From NCBI GenBank assembly GCA_021234155.1, contig JAJEKV010000073.1, forward strand, positions 3,008,001 to 3,072,000: 64,000 nt of DNA. Direction: 5' to 3'. Of this stretch, positions 1 through 11,788 are shown in pieces (positions within the stretch are counted from its first letter, which is position 1; every line of letters starts with the position of its first letter). The stretch comes from Isoetes taiwanensis. Its lineage: Eukaryota; Streptophyta; Lycopodiopsida; Isoetales; Isoetaceae. A model generated the notes under the pieces. It was not told the DNA's origin and made no database searches. It worked only from the letters and a program-made list of their open reading frames with translations. The position numbers and the translations under genes were made by a program.

Positions 1-54
1 AAATGTCTTACTACATTCTATAAGCTAAATCAGATTGGTGATTGGTTCTTACAG

Positions 55-455
55 GTTCGCTTTACATGGATCCGCTTGAGTTCGTTCCACATAGTGCAGA
101 GATGGAGCTTCTACCTGGTAGTGGAGATTATATACTCTCTATAGCGGCTCTGTTTGTTGCAACATGTGTTGCAACATGTTTCGTCTTATGGGATCGCCTT
201 TCGAGGTACATAGAGTTGAGAGGGACTGCATTAGTTATGATTGTACTGGCTTGCATTCTGTTGTTTCTCTCTGTCCTTGTGTATGTAGGAAGGGAGAATA
301 GTAGTTTAGTGAGTGGAGTATTCTCTACTTTAATCCTTACTGGTAGATCTTATTATACAACTACATTGGCTAGGCAGAGGCAAGAGCACAGAGACATTCT
401 AGAGCCTTTTGTTACTGAGGTTCTCAAGATGATGTATATAAGTAGATTCTATTAA
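55..455 (+). CDS. Exon-like ORF, two-pass membrane protein, unknown
   Basis: An open frame follows a good splice acceptor (TTCTTACAG, ending at 54); the first ATG in frame is at 66 and the stop is at 453-455. Two hydrophobic stretches are visible, one beginning ILSIAALFVATCVATCFVLW and one ALVMIVLACILLFLSVLVYV, joined by a short charged loop, with a charged C-terminal tail (ARQRQEHRD). This predicts a small two-pass membrane protein or the last exon of a larger one. I do not recognise the family. The next open stretch starts about 90 bases downstream on the same strand. It could be a fragment of a mobile element. Confidence 0.3.
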
Positions 456-545
456 TATACGGACCCCAGGAAGGAAAATTATTGTCCCTATAGACACGAA
501 CCTAGTGATGAGGCTGCATCGTTTTTTCTTTTTCACTTTGGGCTA

Positions 546-960
546 TTGCTAAGAGCCATGCGAGTGAAGAGCGAGCAAGTTTCAAAATTGCATAGTGACC
601 TTGTGGAGCAGCTTTTCTACCATTGTGCTAAAATAGCTAGTGCATTCTCCCTTCTTACGAAAGAAATTCAAGATGAGCGCTTTTTACTTTCTCCCTTGGA
701 TGTCGAGAGGATCTATGATCTTGTTTTAAGGACTAAAGACAAGAGATTCTTAGCATTCTGGAAGACCTCAAGGAGACCTAGGCGGAACCTTTCAAGTCAT
801 TCGACGCTTTTCAGCCTCCTTTGAAGAATTTAAGAATAACCGTTCACCTCATGCAAGGCTTAAGGCCTTTGATGCTAGCCTCGAGGATTTGTGCAAATTT
901 TTGCATGTGAAATTACCATTGAAGGACTACGAGGATTTTCTCTTTAGTGCATATGCCTGA
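546..960 (+). pseudogene. Frameshifted helical ORF, unknown
   Basis: The frame with its ATG at 558 reads a soluble, probably alpha-helical sequence (KLHSDLVEQLFYHCAKIASA, then LLTKEIQDERFLLSPLDVER). Near 770 the sensible frame shifts and continues as RFSASFEEFKNNRSPHARLK and CKFLHVKLPLKDYEDFLFS to a stop at 958-960. The continuation in a second frame suggests one protein broken by an indel. A possible splice donor (GGTAAGC) follows the stop. No known domain recognised. It follows the membrane ORF on the same strand and may belong to the same lost gene. Confidence 0.25.
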
Positions 961-2615
961 GGTAAGCATTTTATATATTCTTGCATTATTCACTTATATA
1001 CTTTTTTCTTTCTTTACTTTTAGACGGCCAACACAACACAACAACCCTAACGTAGCCCATAACACGTTTGTGGATTTTGATTTGTGCGCCTTTGTTGCCA
1101 AGGTTTTGAAGATTCCAGAGCTGAAAAAATAGGTGCTTCTACAAGTCTAGGGTATGGCATTGCAAGCAACTAAATTCCTATTCCTTTTTTCTCTCTTGAG
1201 CAAGCATGTTCAAATATTTCCCGTTCAGGATTCGAGATTATTTACCTTGAAGGCCATCTTGCACAAGGTAAAATTTTTGATAATTTCTAAGCTGCAATTC
1301 GTTTCTGATGCATCCATTTCATTTCATGCAGACCTCTTTCTAAGCATGCCAGTTCAGATTGTCATGTTTAATCTGCAACATATCCTATTTCAAAATAGCT
1401 CCATCTAAATGGTAGCCTTAAGCTGTTGGGTAGGTTTTCTTGCATTTGTTATGGTTTGCGGCTAGGTCACAAAGAACGTTTTTATGGTTTTTATTTGAAC
1501 CCTTTGAAAACGTGAAAAAACGTTTTCTTCCTAGTTTAGAATAAAAAACGTAAAAAAAAAAACGCTGCGGGAATTTCATACCGGAAAAAAGATGATATTT
1601 CATTTTATGGGAATTCTCATAGAGGTGTGATACATCGTGACAGAAACATTGAGACAGAAATTAACTTAGACATAAAAACTCTTGTCTGATACATTGTGAC
1701 AGAAACTCTGGATGTGAACTGGATGAGAACTGCAGGGATCATGAATCGTCCTGCAGTTAAGATTTTATGGATGCAAAATGATTTACTGGCTTACTATTAC
1801 AGCAAATCCGGCAAGAACTCCGTTGAGATCGTGGGTAATGGAAAAGGGAACCCTAATGGGCCAAAAACGACTCCACAAAGTCGTCTTTTTGTTTTCTGCT
1901 GGAATTTAGGCCATAAAAGTTAAGGGAAAATACGCGTATTTTTTGCATTTTTTTTTTTTGGTTCAGTTTTGCACGTGCGGAAACCATTTTCTTTTCCTAA
2001 TGTGGATGTTTTCTGTGACCTAGGTTTGCAGTTTCTAATATTTGGCATTATTTGCATTAGAATGTACCTAAGCATTTTGTGTTATTTATCTTAAAGGCCT
2101 TCGTCTCAAGAGGCACTTGGGTTTGGGATAAGATCCTTGCAAGATCCTTGAGCATTCTCGATCTCATTCTCATTCAGGTTGGTTGCATTTTCCATGTAAC
2201 AATTTGGTATATTAATCACAAGAGTCCTCTTTAATGGTCGTTCAAGTTTAGCATCATATTGGTTTAGCTTATTTTGCACTTCTCCAACATTGCATTTTGT
2301 ATGCATTTAATACCACTTTCCGGTTTAAACCCAAATCATTTTTCAGTGAGACATTGGTCATACTCTGGGGCTTAGCCAAGTTTAGCTTTGGCCCATTCCT
2401 TATTGTTGTCTTTCACATTTAAGTAGGATATTATATTTACCTTTTAGAATGTTTAAAGGGTTAACTTTGCAATCTTCCCTCTGAAATGAATGTACTTCGT
2501 AGTTTAGATGTACACCAAGGTTTGATATTTTCGATTCTCCCTAATTTCCATTAAGTTATTTCCTTTTTTTTCTTACCGAGAATCTCGGGTGCCCTAGACG
2601 GGTAGAGTTGGAGGT
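961..2615. other. Gene-poor AT-rich stretch
   Basis: Only short open frames with no recognisable motif are seen on either strand. Poly-A and poly-T runs lie near 1550 and 1955. I see no RNA gene or repeat of note. Confidence 0.4.
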
Positions 2616-2714
2616 ATGGATCGAGCAATGGGAGTAGCAGGAAACTCGGATGATGAAGAGTCCCAATTGTCCAAGACAGAACTTGAGGAGACACTTATCC
2701 AACTTAAGCAGGAG
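2616..2714 (+). CDS. Possible first coding exon, acidic helix
   Basis: ATG at 2616 opens 33 codons that end at GAG followed directly by GTAATACATG, a plausible splice donor. The peptide starts MDRAMGVAGNSDDEESQLSK and then turns helical (TELEETLIQLKQE), as in the start of a coiled coil. No downstream exon was found before the LINE begins at 3073. It could be a chance frame. Confidence 0.18.
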
Positions 2715-3072
2715 GTAATACATGCCAAGGCAATCAAGAACATCCTGAAACACATCAGAGATTGTTAGATTAGTTAGATAAAAATCATGCAAGCCATAGA
2801 ATTTCCCAAAGCTCTTCCGTGTTGGATCATATTTCTTCCCTTTAACATTTTGTGAGCTACCGCAGTAATTTGTATGATTTCAATGAACGCCGCTTCAGCC
2901 ATATAATGAGAGGGGGTCTGTTTGTTTATGACCACTCTATTTTCAGATAGCCGACTACCCAACAATTTCGAGTTGTAGTTGTGTTTTCAATCTTGCTTTT
3001 TGCTTCCCAAAAACTTAACAAGTTTAGATCAGTTGGAGCTCTTTTGTTGATCTGGTAGGACCAGTTCCAGAA

Positions 3073-5290
3073 CTATATCAACCATGGACATGTAAACACA
3101 TAATTAGAAGTTTCCACTTCTCCACACTGAGGGCATTGACTAGAAACTGTCCTATCATATTTGGATCTTTTCTGGTTTGTAGGCAAACTTTGGTGTATAG
3201 CAATCCATCTAAAGGTTTTAATTTTGTTGGCAGTATAGCTCGTCCATCCTTTTGCACATATTTCTGCCAATTTTTCCTCTTCACATTGCCACAAACTACC
3301 TACTCTAGAAGGTTTCTTTTGTATAAGAGCTTTGTATATTTCCTTGACCGAATATAACTCCCTGCTACATGCTAGAATTATTGCTTAATTCCTCATATTC
3401 TCCAATTCTGTTCATAACCAAGTTGTATATCTCCTGATCCAGGTTTGATCCTTTTGTTTTACCTACAACTTCCTCCCAGGTCATCCATCTGTCCTGAACT
3501 CTTAGATCCTCAATTTTTCTAATACCATTTTTATGCCATTGCATGTATTTCTGTGGGTGTTTTCAAAGCTAGACATCCCACATTGATTGGTGCAAGATCA
3601 GGGTTTTAGATCTTTACTTTTGGCATCTATATTAGGAGGCCTGTAGTATAAGGCAGCATTATTCCAAGCCTCCAACATTCTCTTAAGGATATTTTATGTA
3701 CCTGAGCATGGTGTCAATTGAAAGAAAGCCGAGTCTGGTAATTGATGTTTTAGAGTTTGACTGCCCACTGGTAATGGTTCTTGTACCCAAAATTTCACGA
3801 ATTGAAGGGCTGGGGATGGCCTGACTGCATGTATTGCCCTCCATATCATCTTTGCTGCAAGAGCTTGGGCTTGGATGAACATGTCCTTGCATCCTAGTCC
3901 TCCATTCTTTTTGGACTTAATTAAATCTGTCCATGCAACCTTATGAGATCCTTGCCATATAAATTTCCTTATTGCAGTTCCATTTTCTTATAAGAATTTA
4001 TGTCCCCCACTATTGCTGACGAGAAATAAACATGTGTACTACTTATTACAGCATTTGCAATTTCTAATCTTCCTGCCAAAGAAAGGGAAGAGGTGTATAT
4101 AGATAGTTTCTTCTTGATTCTAGTTACAATTGGTTCCCATAAACCCTGCAGGGAACTATTTAGAGACAAAGGGATACATAGGATGCTTGTAGCAGAGTTG
4201 TTGTTCAACACCTTAATTCCTTGTAACATAGTATCTTGGGAATCATAAATAATTGCACTCTTGTTCCTATTCAGCAGAACCCCTGCAGCTGCACCAAACC
4301 TGTCCATTGCCAATAAGAAATTTTCCAGACTCATGTCTTCTTTTTTGAGAAAAACAAAGGTGTCATCTGCATACTGCATGATAGTGAAGAATGCATTCCT
4401 TTCTGGAAGTTCCAAACTTTTAATCTCCCCATCAATTTGCATTTGTAGTGCCTTTCTTGTGACCATCTCAGCAACTATTAAGAATAAATATGGGGCTAAG
4501 GGCATGTCTTACCCCTCTTTGGCATCTAAATAACTTTATTGGGGTACCATTTATGATTATAGCTGATGATGAATTAACATTAAAACTCCAAACTTTTTAA
4601 TAGACACTACTGGAGAGCCCAATATGAGCCATTGCTTTTTCTAGAAACTGCCAGCTTATTGTGTCATATGCCCGCTTAAAATCCAGTTTAAGGAGCATAC
4701 ATTTTTGTCCAGATCTCTTATTTCAATGGAGACCTTCTGCAGCCCCAATATAATTCTCTAAAATATTCCTGTGTGGTAGGAAAGCTGATTGACAAGGATT
4801 TATGACTGAGTGTAGGATCATCTTCAATCTGTTTGCCAAAATCATTGCCAGGATCTTATAGCATGTGTTTGTCACGGATATTGGTCTCCAATGACCAATG
4901 CCTATTGGATTGTCTACCTTAGGAATAAGGGTGATGTGACCAGCATTAATAGCACGATTAAGTCTGGAGGTTTTCCAAGCCCCTTGGAAAAAGGTGACTA
5001 AGTCATCTTTCATAAATTCCTAGAATTCCACATAGAACTCAGGCTGGAAACCATCTGGCCCAGGGCTTTTTCCTGTTGTCCATAGATTTAAGAGTCTCCC
5101 AAATCTCCTTCTCTTGAGGAATTGCAAGTATCTCATCATCCTTAATTTTCTCATCTGGTTTTTGAATGTTTTGGAAGAAGTCTAAGTCTCAAACATCTTC
5201 CTATATTCTTGTTGGAAAAAAATTTCCATACCCTTTTGATCCTCAATTGCTCTCCCTTGCCCATCATTAACTCTGACAATGCCCATCTTA
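3073..5290 (-). mobile_element. LINE fragment: linker, reverse transcriptase, zinc finger
   Basis: Reading on the minus strand from about 5290, the fragment has the linker between endonuclease and RT (GIVRVNDGQGRAIEDQ), the GKSPGPDGFQPEF block near 5070, an RT block at 5013-4723 (INAGHITLIPKVDNP, WRPISVTNTCYKILA, NPCQSAFLPHRNI), the catalytic palm with QYADDTFVF at about 4370, the thumb (MFIQAQALAAKMIWRAIHAV, near 3860) and a C-terminal zinc knuckle (CPQCGEVETSNYVFTCPW, near 3090). Several stops and frameshifts separate these blocks, so it is dead. The order and motifs match plant L1-type LINEs. It lacks the endonuclease and any ORF1. It meets a second fragment of opposite orientation near 5285. 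Confidence 0.9.
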
Positions 5291-6870
5291 AAATCTGGCA
5301 GCAGATTTTACATTGGATTCAAGCAAAAAATATAGATAATTGGTTGATGGCTGGTGATTTCAACAATACTCTTATATGGGATCAGAAATTGGGTAAAAAG
5401 ATTAACATGGCTAGAAAGGAAAGGCAATTCTGGGAGGCTCTGATGGAAATATTCTCTTATATTCCACCCTCCTCATCCAATAAGTTCTCCTGGAGCAACA
5501 AGAGGAAGAAAGATGAAAGGACAAATTGCTTGTTGTATAGATTCTACATCTGCTAAAAATCTAATCACATGGGATGATGTAGTAATCACTGGAGATATGC
5601 GCAACTCAATTTCTGATCATTATCCACAGATACTTCAAGGGAGGATTCAAGCAAAAAAAGGAGGTTTGAACACTCCATTCAAGTTTAATACTGGTCTGTT
5701 AAATAATTATTTTTTTCTTGAGGAATTCAAACTATTCATAGCCTTCAATAAAAAAAAAAAAAAGGAATTCAAACTATTCTATTCCACCCTTAGTCCAGTT
5801 AACAAAACTGAATCCATGAAATCCTTTATTCAGAAAATGATGGAAGGAAAGAATCGGATTAAAAAATGGGGAAAAGATTGGGCAATGAAGAGAAAGAAAG
5901 AAAAGCAAGAGTTGTATGAAAAAATGAAGGATGTAAGGAGTAGATTATTTTTGGATAAAGCCAATGACAGTTTACAGCAATGGGAGGAAGAACTGGAAAG
6001 AAAAGTGAAATTGGTTGAGGAAATTGAGGCCAAAGCGTTAGCAATCAAGAGCATATGTAAATATATAAATGTAATGGATAAAGGAAATTCAAGCTTCTTC
6101 TTTAGAACAACTAAGAGCAGAATGGTTAATAATGGTATTGTTCAAGTCAAAATAGCAGCAGATGTACTACTTGAAAAGCAGCAAGAAATTGAGGATTTCT
6201 TTATATAGTAAAACATTTCAGAATTCTCAGACACGAACAAAGTTTGGAGCAATATTTTGAAATGATACCAAAGGAGCCTCAAGCTCATGAGGATACTGAT
6301 TTATTGAAGATTCCAGATGAGAAAGAAATATGGGAGACAATTAGATCTATGGCTAAAGGTAAAAGTCCTGGGCCTGATGGCTTTCAACCTGAATTTTATG
6401 AAGAATTTTGGGATATTCTTAAAGATGATATGATCACGTTTATCCAAGGGGCTTGGAAGGCTAAGAAACTGAATCCTGCTATCAATGCTGGACATATTAC
6501 ACTGATTCCTAAAGTGGAGAATCCAATGTATTGGCTGATTGGAGACCTATTTCATTAACAAATACAACATATAAAATTCTGGCCAAGATTCTTGCAAATC
6601 GGTTGAAACCAGGTCTTCATAAGCTTATTAGCCCATGTCAAATAGCTTTTTTATAACAAAGAAATATCTTGGAGAATTACATTGGGGCAGCTGAGGGATT
6701 ACATTGGAATGAATTATCAGGTCAAAGATGCATGTTACTTAAGTTGGACTTTCAAAGGGCATATGATACAATAAATTGGTAGTTTTTGGAAAGGGCTATG
6801 AAACACCTGGGATTCATGAAGATGTTTATCAGAAAATATGGAGTTTGAACTGTGCAATATCTTCAGCTCT
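5280..6870 (+). mobile_element. LINE fragment: endonuclease C-terminus to RT palm
   Basis: The plus-strand fragment begins inside an APE-type endonuclease: NIDNWLMAGDFNNTL (about 5330-5375) carries the conserved GDFN. It continues after a frameshift with SDHYPQILQGRI and a long lysine-rich linker with a poly-A run (5748-5763), then the RT block GKSPGPDGFQPEFYEEFW (about 6358) and INAGHITLIPKVENP, and degraded palm sequence (MLLKLDFQRAYDTINW, near 6730). It stops near 6870 before the YADD motif. Residues differ from the neighbouring minus-strand copy at many positions (for example KLNPAINAGH against RLNRAINAGH), so these are related but separate insertions. Confidence 0.88.
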
Positions 6871-6878
6871 AATTATTA

Positions 6879-7830
6879 ATGGACAAAGACTTTGAACCTG
6901 TCTTGCCAATTCCTTTGCAAAGAGTGCATGTGTGCACAATGCATGCAAGGGTAAGAATTATTGAAAAAATGATACATAATAGTTGCATGTTTGTTTGGAA
7001 TATCAAAGGCGAAAAAGCAAGGAAAGAAGGAATAGCAAGGGTTGAGGAAGTATTATCAAATGCTAGACTCCATGGTGGCTGTGTAAAACTTGAAAAGGAC
7101 CTCAAACGTTCAGGTAAGAGCTCAGTACCATCTAAAGTTTCATTAGGTGGTGATAAGGCTAGACATTTTTTAAAGAACGTAGATCCCAAATAGAAAGGCA
7201 CATTTGAGTTTGGCAAAAGATTAGTGGAGGCAGAAAGAGATCGGACTGATGGAGCTAACTCTACTGTAAAAAAATTAGATGCATGGAATGCATTTTCCAA
7301 TCTTAATATTCTATTGCAGAAACATACATACAGTGACGAAGACAAAGAGGAATTTCAGTTACTTGTCTCAAGATTTGCAGAAGCATATATCAAGGCATGG
7401 GGCGAGAGTGACTAGGTAACTCATCATTACATTCACGTTCTATATGCCCATGGGCCTTGATTTGCAAAGGAATACGGCAGCCTTGCAGTGTGGAATACAG
7501 AAGGCATGGAAAAGTCCCACAAACAAGCGAAGATGGCTTTTCATCGAGCTACTCAAAGAGGAGGATCTTCCATAACATCAAAGCCACTAAATCAGCTTGG
7601 AATATGGTTTTATAGGAGGTTACTAGCTAGGCATGAAAGGAATATTAGGAGAAGAGCCAACCCATGCTTGAATAATGCATTTAAAGAGGCTGCTCTAAAG
7701 CGCAAAAGGGAGTCATGGGAGAAGTCCACAGCGAGGGAAACACAACGCCAATGGAGGATCAAAAGAGTTAGAATTGGAAAAAAAATATGTTGTGGCAGAT
7801 TAGACTTCTCAATTTACAGATTTGGAGGTG
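6879..7830 (+). pseudogene. Transposase-like C-terminal region, family unassigned
   Basis: Three consecutive same-strand frames read as one protein interrupted by stops near 7191 and 7413. Readable blocks are basic and helical: FVWNIKGEKARKEGIARVEE, LVSRFAEAYIKAWGESD, then WNTEGMEKSHKQAKMAFHRA followed by TQRGGS and LNQLGIWFYRRLLARHERNI. The EGMEKSHKQAK...TQRGG block preceded by a THHYIHVLYAHGP-like segment resembles the C-terminal part of large transposase-derived proteins in plants, algae and animals. I cannot name the superfamily. A donor-like GGTGAGAG follows near 7826. No terminal repeats were found around it. Confidence 0.35.
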
Positions 7831-7907
7831 AGAGTTTACATGACTTTTATGGCTTTTATTATTTGCTTTTAGTTTACAACAATAACTTCTTTGATTATTG
7901 TTTGTAG

Positions 7908-9650
7908 GGAGCTCATATATTTTCTAACATGCAAGCAACATGGCAAGCAGGGAGGCCAGGCTGCAAAGGCTTCTGTTTCAAAGGCTGAGAAACCTGGAAG
8001 TTTCTTTAAGGCTAGTGAATTGATGCAGGGGAGTATTCTCTATTAAACGTAAGTAACATTTGTTTTTATACATGATTTTAGTCCATGGTTACTAAATCAT
8101 GTTATATCTGCTTGGTGCAGAGTACATATAGGGTCCACAGTCACCCTTTATGTTTGATACATGGATGAAATAGTGCTGATGAAACAGTTCAATGCAAAAC
8201 TTAAAGTTTGGATTGCAGACCATGTTTGTTTTCATACTAGGTTCATGATTACAGTAACAGTCTATGCAAAATTTTTGAACGGCTTAAATGCCTACTTTTT
8301 GGATATATTATTTTGTTGTACTTCTAATTATAATGCTAAGTAGCAGTTGCTGAATTCATGAAGGTGAATTCAGGATGGTTAGCTAAAGGTTTATGAAGGG
8401 AAAACAATGAGAAAACAATAGGCATTATGTGGTTCATAAAGGCTGACATGTGTAGTTCCCTTTAAAGGGTATTGACATCTTGCTTTACAAAAAATATGTA
8501 GTTAAGAAGTGGTTGGCTTGGTTTGCAAGCAGAATTTACCTCTGTTGTTTAATTTCTGGACTGTAAAATTCTTTGGGCAGGCAGATATGATTGAGCACCT
8601 CAATTGGAAGGATGTTTTTGAACCACATATGGGCTACATGAACGACTGTATTATTTGCCTATATGGGTTACATGAACGACTGTATTTTTGAACCTGCAAA
8701 AGTAAGAAAGTATCAAGTTGTATCAAGGCGTTGATTCTACCTGATAAATGCTCCAGCCAAACCTGTAGAAGATAGAAAAGCATTGTATTATGTTAAAGCT
8801 CTCGTTGATACAGATCTTAAGCAGCAATTACAGCCTTGAAAGACCTTTACAGAGCGTTGGAAGTATTGTCTGATTCTTGTACAATTCAAGGTCTTGACAG
8901 TATCTATTATCAAGGATAAGATTACATGATTGTCTGGCATTCAAGGTTACTTTTCACAGTTGAAGATTCTAAAACATGACTTGGTTAGAGTGAGGTACAA
9001 TCACAGATATGATTCGATTCTAATGGTGTTACGAGGGATCAAACAAGTACTAGAATATTATTGGATCTTCCTAAGAATGCAAGGATTCACGGATTGACAT
9101 TTACCGAAGTTTAGAATGTATTAATCCAAGAGAAATTAGAATGTAATAGAAGTAAAGAGAGCAGAGGTTCATCTTGCTCAATTTAATCTAAATATAACTC
9201 AAACAAAACAAAGGCAAACAGAAGTAAGATGACAGACCAAAAAGGGATAAACTATAAGCGACTGCTTGGTCCTGTTGGCAAAAAGGTCACTACAGGAATC
9301 AATGTCCAGAGCTTTAATTGTGCAATTTTTGGTGTGGCAGTCTTATTTACTAATGAGTATCTTGTATATGCTGCTTCTCAGAATCATAGTCTTGTCTCTG
9401 CTACGAGTTTTAGTGCCACCTGCCATTTAACTAGAACTTCCAAGTATCTTTCCAATTCTAAGGAGAATCATTCTGTTAATTGATATGGATAACGTCAATG
9501 TTTGCCAGCCACAAGCTAAAGTAATAGCATCTTGAAAGCTATGTCGAAATTCTTTGCAGATTGTCTTTATATAAATGTCAGTGCCAATAATTTCCCTATA
9601 TAACAGATTCATTAGAATATTAGGAATCCTTACATAGTATACAATGTAGT
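7908..9650. other. Intergenic, no gene seen
   Basis: No recognisable coding motif on either strand apart from a short tandem duplication at 8627-8686. Sequence is AT-rich and unremarkable. Confidence 0.4.
8627..8686 (+). repeat. Short tandem duplication, 26-bp unit
   Basis: The unit beginning ATATGGGCTACATGAACGAC occurs at 8627-8652 and again at 8660-8686 with one substitution (GGCT to GGTT), separated by a few bases. It appears to be a local slippage or gap-repair product. Confidence 0.7.
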
Positions 9651-9651
9651 G

Positions 9652-10386
9652 TCAGACTCGTGTAACTGTAATTTTTGTTCTTGCTTGTACACCCACTGTT
9701 TCATCCTTTGGTGATGGAAGAATAGATAACTCAGCAAATGTCCCTCCAATAATGCCTTTTGCAAGAGGTCCAGAATTGACTACTATGGAGTGGACTAGGT
9801 CCACAATTTGTTCCTGATTAGCATCTGTATCTTTACATACACTTGGATCACCCTTCTTGCTCATAGAACTTCCAAATGAAGAGGATAAAACCTGTCATCA
9901 ACGATGCAGTTAGAATCATGATGTGACACTTTAATAGCAGAGTTCATAACAATTCCACATTACTTCCAGATTCAAATGATAAAAGTGATTATTGAAACTA
10001 GCCAAGTAGAGTGCATATTGGAGGTTACCTTAGCAAAGGAAATGAGGTCCGATGGAAGAAATATGATATCAGGGGTAAATGGTAAATCTAATGCCGTGGG
10101 CTCAATAGAAAGATCCAGTTGTAATCCAAGGGCTCCTGGGAACAAAGGGTAGAAACTGCAAGGAGAAACCAAACATAAACACAAGTATAACAAATAACAA
10201 ATTGTTATGCAATTGCAATCCCCTTATCAACCTGCTCAAAGAACTTTATTGCATGATCCACATGAAGATTCAATGCTGAAACAAAGGAAATTACAGGAAA
10301 GACAATATTTACCTGCGTTGGCCAACAATATGAGCAGCAAGTCTCATCATTCGATTAAATGCAGTGATTAATTTAGCAAATGATTG
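9652..10386 (-). CDS. POLA2: C-terminal exons of DNA polymerase alpha subunit B (POLA2-like)
   Basis: Three exons with intact splice sites join in frame: 10386-10313 (ends HIVGQR, donor GTAAAT), 10155-10029 (starts FYPLFPGALG, contains FTPDIIFLPSDLISFAK) and 9891-9652 (ends GGTFAELSILPSPKDE...ITVTRV, stop). The blocks follow the order of the C-terminal phosphoesterase-like region of the B subunit, which tethers primase to polymerase alpha: HxxGQRxFYPLxP, TPDIxxLPSDLxxFxK, then VNxGxLAKGxxGGTFxEL. Here the usual NPGRLAKG reads NSGPLAKG. No exon for the OB fold or the rest of the phosphoesterase domain was found upstream; an HNH-type gene end lies there instead. It is either a gene fragment or a gene with a very distant 5' part. 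Confidence 0.7.
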
Positions 10387-10598
10387 CTAAGAATACTTAA
10401 AAAGGTTTCCAAATTCAGAATAATGCTAGGAGATCCCGTGGTAAACTTTTCTTTCTAATAGTCCACTAGAAATCTGGTAACTTCTTGGCCGCTGAAGTTA
10501 TTATTCCTTGTTAAGCTTTGTACATGTTAAAACCACAATTCAACAATCAGTGCAGGACTATACAAATAGAACATGTTGTATGTACAGTATTTACGTAT

Positions 10599-11128
10599 CT
10601 ACAGCTCCTGCCTGAGAGGCAAGTAATCTAGCCATTCAGATGGCACTGCCCTTCGACAAAAGATTGACTTGAGAGCTTTATAATTTGATGGGAAATTTTT
10701 GCTGTCCATTGCCTCCTCTGGAGTTTTATCCCCTTTCTTATTGTTGCATTTGTGACAAGCAGTGACCTGAGGACTTGACAATATGGATGTCATCAGCCCA
10801 TGAAATAATGCATAAAGTAGGATCAACTGCCAAAGAGGATAATCAGTTTAATCAAAGTGTTAGTAGCTCATTACTTACAAGGTTTTCCCATGTCCAATTA
10901 CCCCCCCTTGATGCTGGAATAACATGATCAATGGTTAAGCTGCTTTTACCATCACAATATCTGCAGAGAAAAGACACACGTGCTCAATATAAGAGAAAAA
11001 ACTTTGCCTTCAGTACTGTAACTTCTGCATTGTACTTACTGGCACTGAAAATTATCACGCATAAAGATATTGTTCCGATTGAGGCCTAGCCTTATCTTCT
11101 TTCTTTTTGGGCTATGAAGATAGTTGTT
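10599..11128 (-). CDS. HNH endonuclease-domain protein, C-terminal exons
   Basis: Three exons splice cleanly: 11128-11040 (acceptor CTGTACAG, donor GTAAGT), 10960-10879 (acceptor CTCTGCAG, donor GTAAGT) and 10766-10599 (acceptor CCTCAG, stop TAG). The joined product reads [60 protein letters not shown], then a tail ending [14 protein letters not shown]. The pattern CxxC, DHVIPxSRGG, WENLVTACxxCN, KGxxTPEEA is the HNH fold typical of a cyanobacterial-type family kept in plants. Zinc cysteines and the catalytic DH are intact. The usual N-terminal VLNASYxP block was not found, so this is partial. It sits just upstream of the POLA2-like exons on the same strand. Confidence 0.75.
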
Positions 11129-11563
11129 CTGTACAGGAGATAAAACAATTAAACATAGTTAGTCCCCTCCTACTTCTGCTCTAGTTCGTGCATGCTTTAA
11201 GAATGTTTCATTGTAGACTTTTGATGGGATAGTGTATCGGGCAGAAATAGCCTTGCCCAACATAGAAAAGATCACACGTTAATGCAAGAACTTTCTTGCT
11301 GGAATCCACAGGGGAGCATGATGCAAACAACTATTATTTTAACTGTCTGAATCCAAAAGCACTAACTTGTTCCCCTGCTTCTAACTAAATATCTTAAAAA
11401 GAGCATTATCTAGTGCTTTCATGGGCAGGATTACCCTGAAGTTCAACAAGCCTAGATCTCAACCTATCAGAAAAAGTCACAAACTTACCATTAGACCTGT
11501 AATAAAGCACTACAAAGTATGCGCTCTTGCATTTACTTTATTCTAGCAAGCAGAGATGTTGAG

Positions 11564-11788
11564 CTACCCTTCATTTCCCGAACTCCTGTCAGTAATGCTT
11601 CCATTCACATAAAGCTGTTTCTCATTGAGATAACCTTGAGCAATAGGACCAACTTGTTGAAGATCCACAAAACTCAAAGTTTTTTTAGTCATTGTATGCA
11701 CCAACTCTCCAGTAAACAAAGAAAATAGCCCATCTGCTCGAATATTGCAGAAAAGATCCCAGATTTTGCTCGAATATTGCAGCCTCAA
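11564..11788 (-). CDS. Possible exon, unrecognised
   Basis: Minus-strand open frame with an internal acceptor-like ATTCGAGCAG. The peptide contains LFSLFTGELVHTMTKKTLSF and VDLQQVGPIAQGYLNEKQLY, followed by a GTGAATG donor-like site. Composition looks protein-coding but I do not recognise it. It lies upstream of the HNH exons in the same orientation and might be part of that transcript. Confidence 0.22.
   Translation of the reverse strand: MRLQYSSKIWDLFCNIRADGLFSLFTGELVHTMTKKTLSFVDLQQVGPIAQGYLNEKQLYVNGSITDRSSGNEG

Noticed and set aside
3073-6870. Head-to-head LINE pieces as one twin-primed (5'-inverted) insertion
   Set aside because: The two pieces overlap over the linker and RT start and differ at many residues, so they are two diverged copies, not one element inverted during insertion.
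10599-11128. Homing endonuclease or intein
   Set aside because: The HNH region is split by spliceosomal introns and has the plant/cyanobacterial stand-alone pattern; no intein splice blocks and no group I or II intron features.
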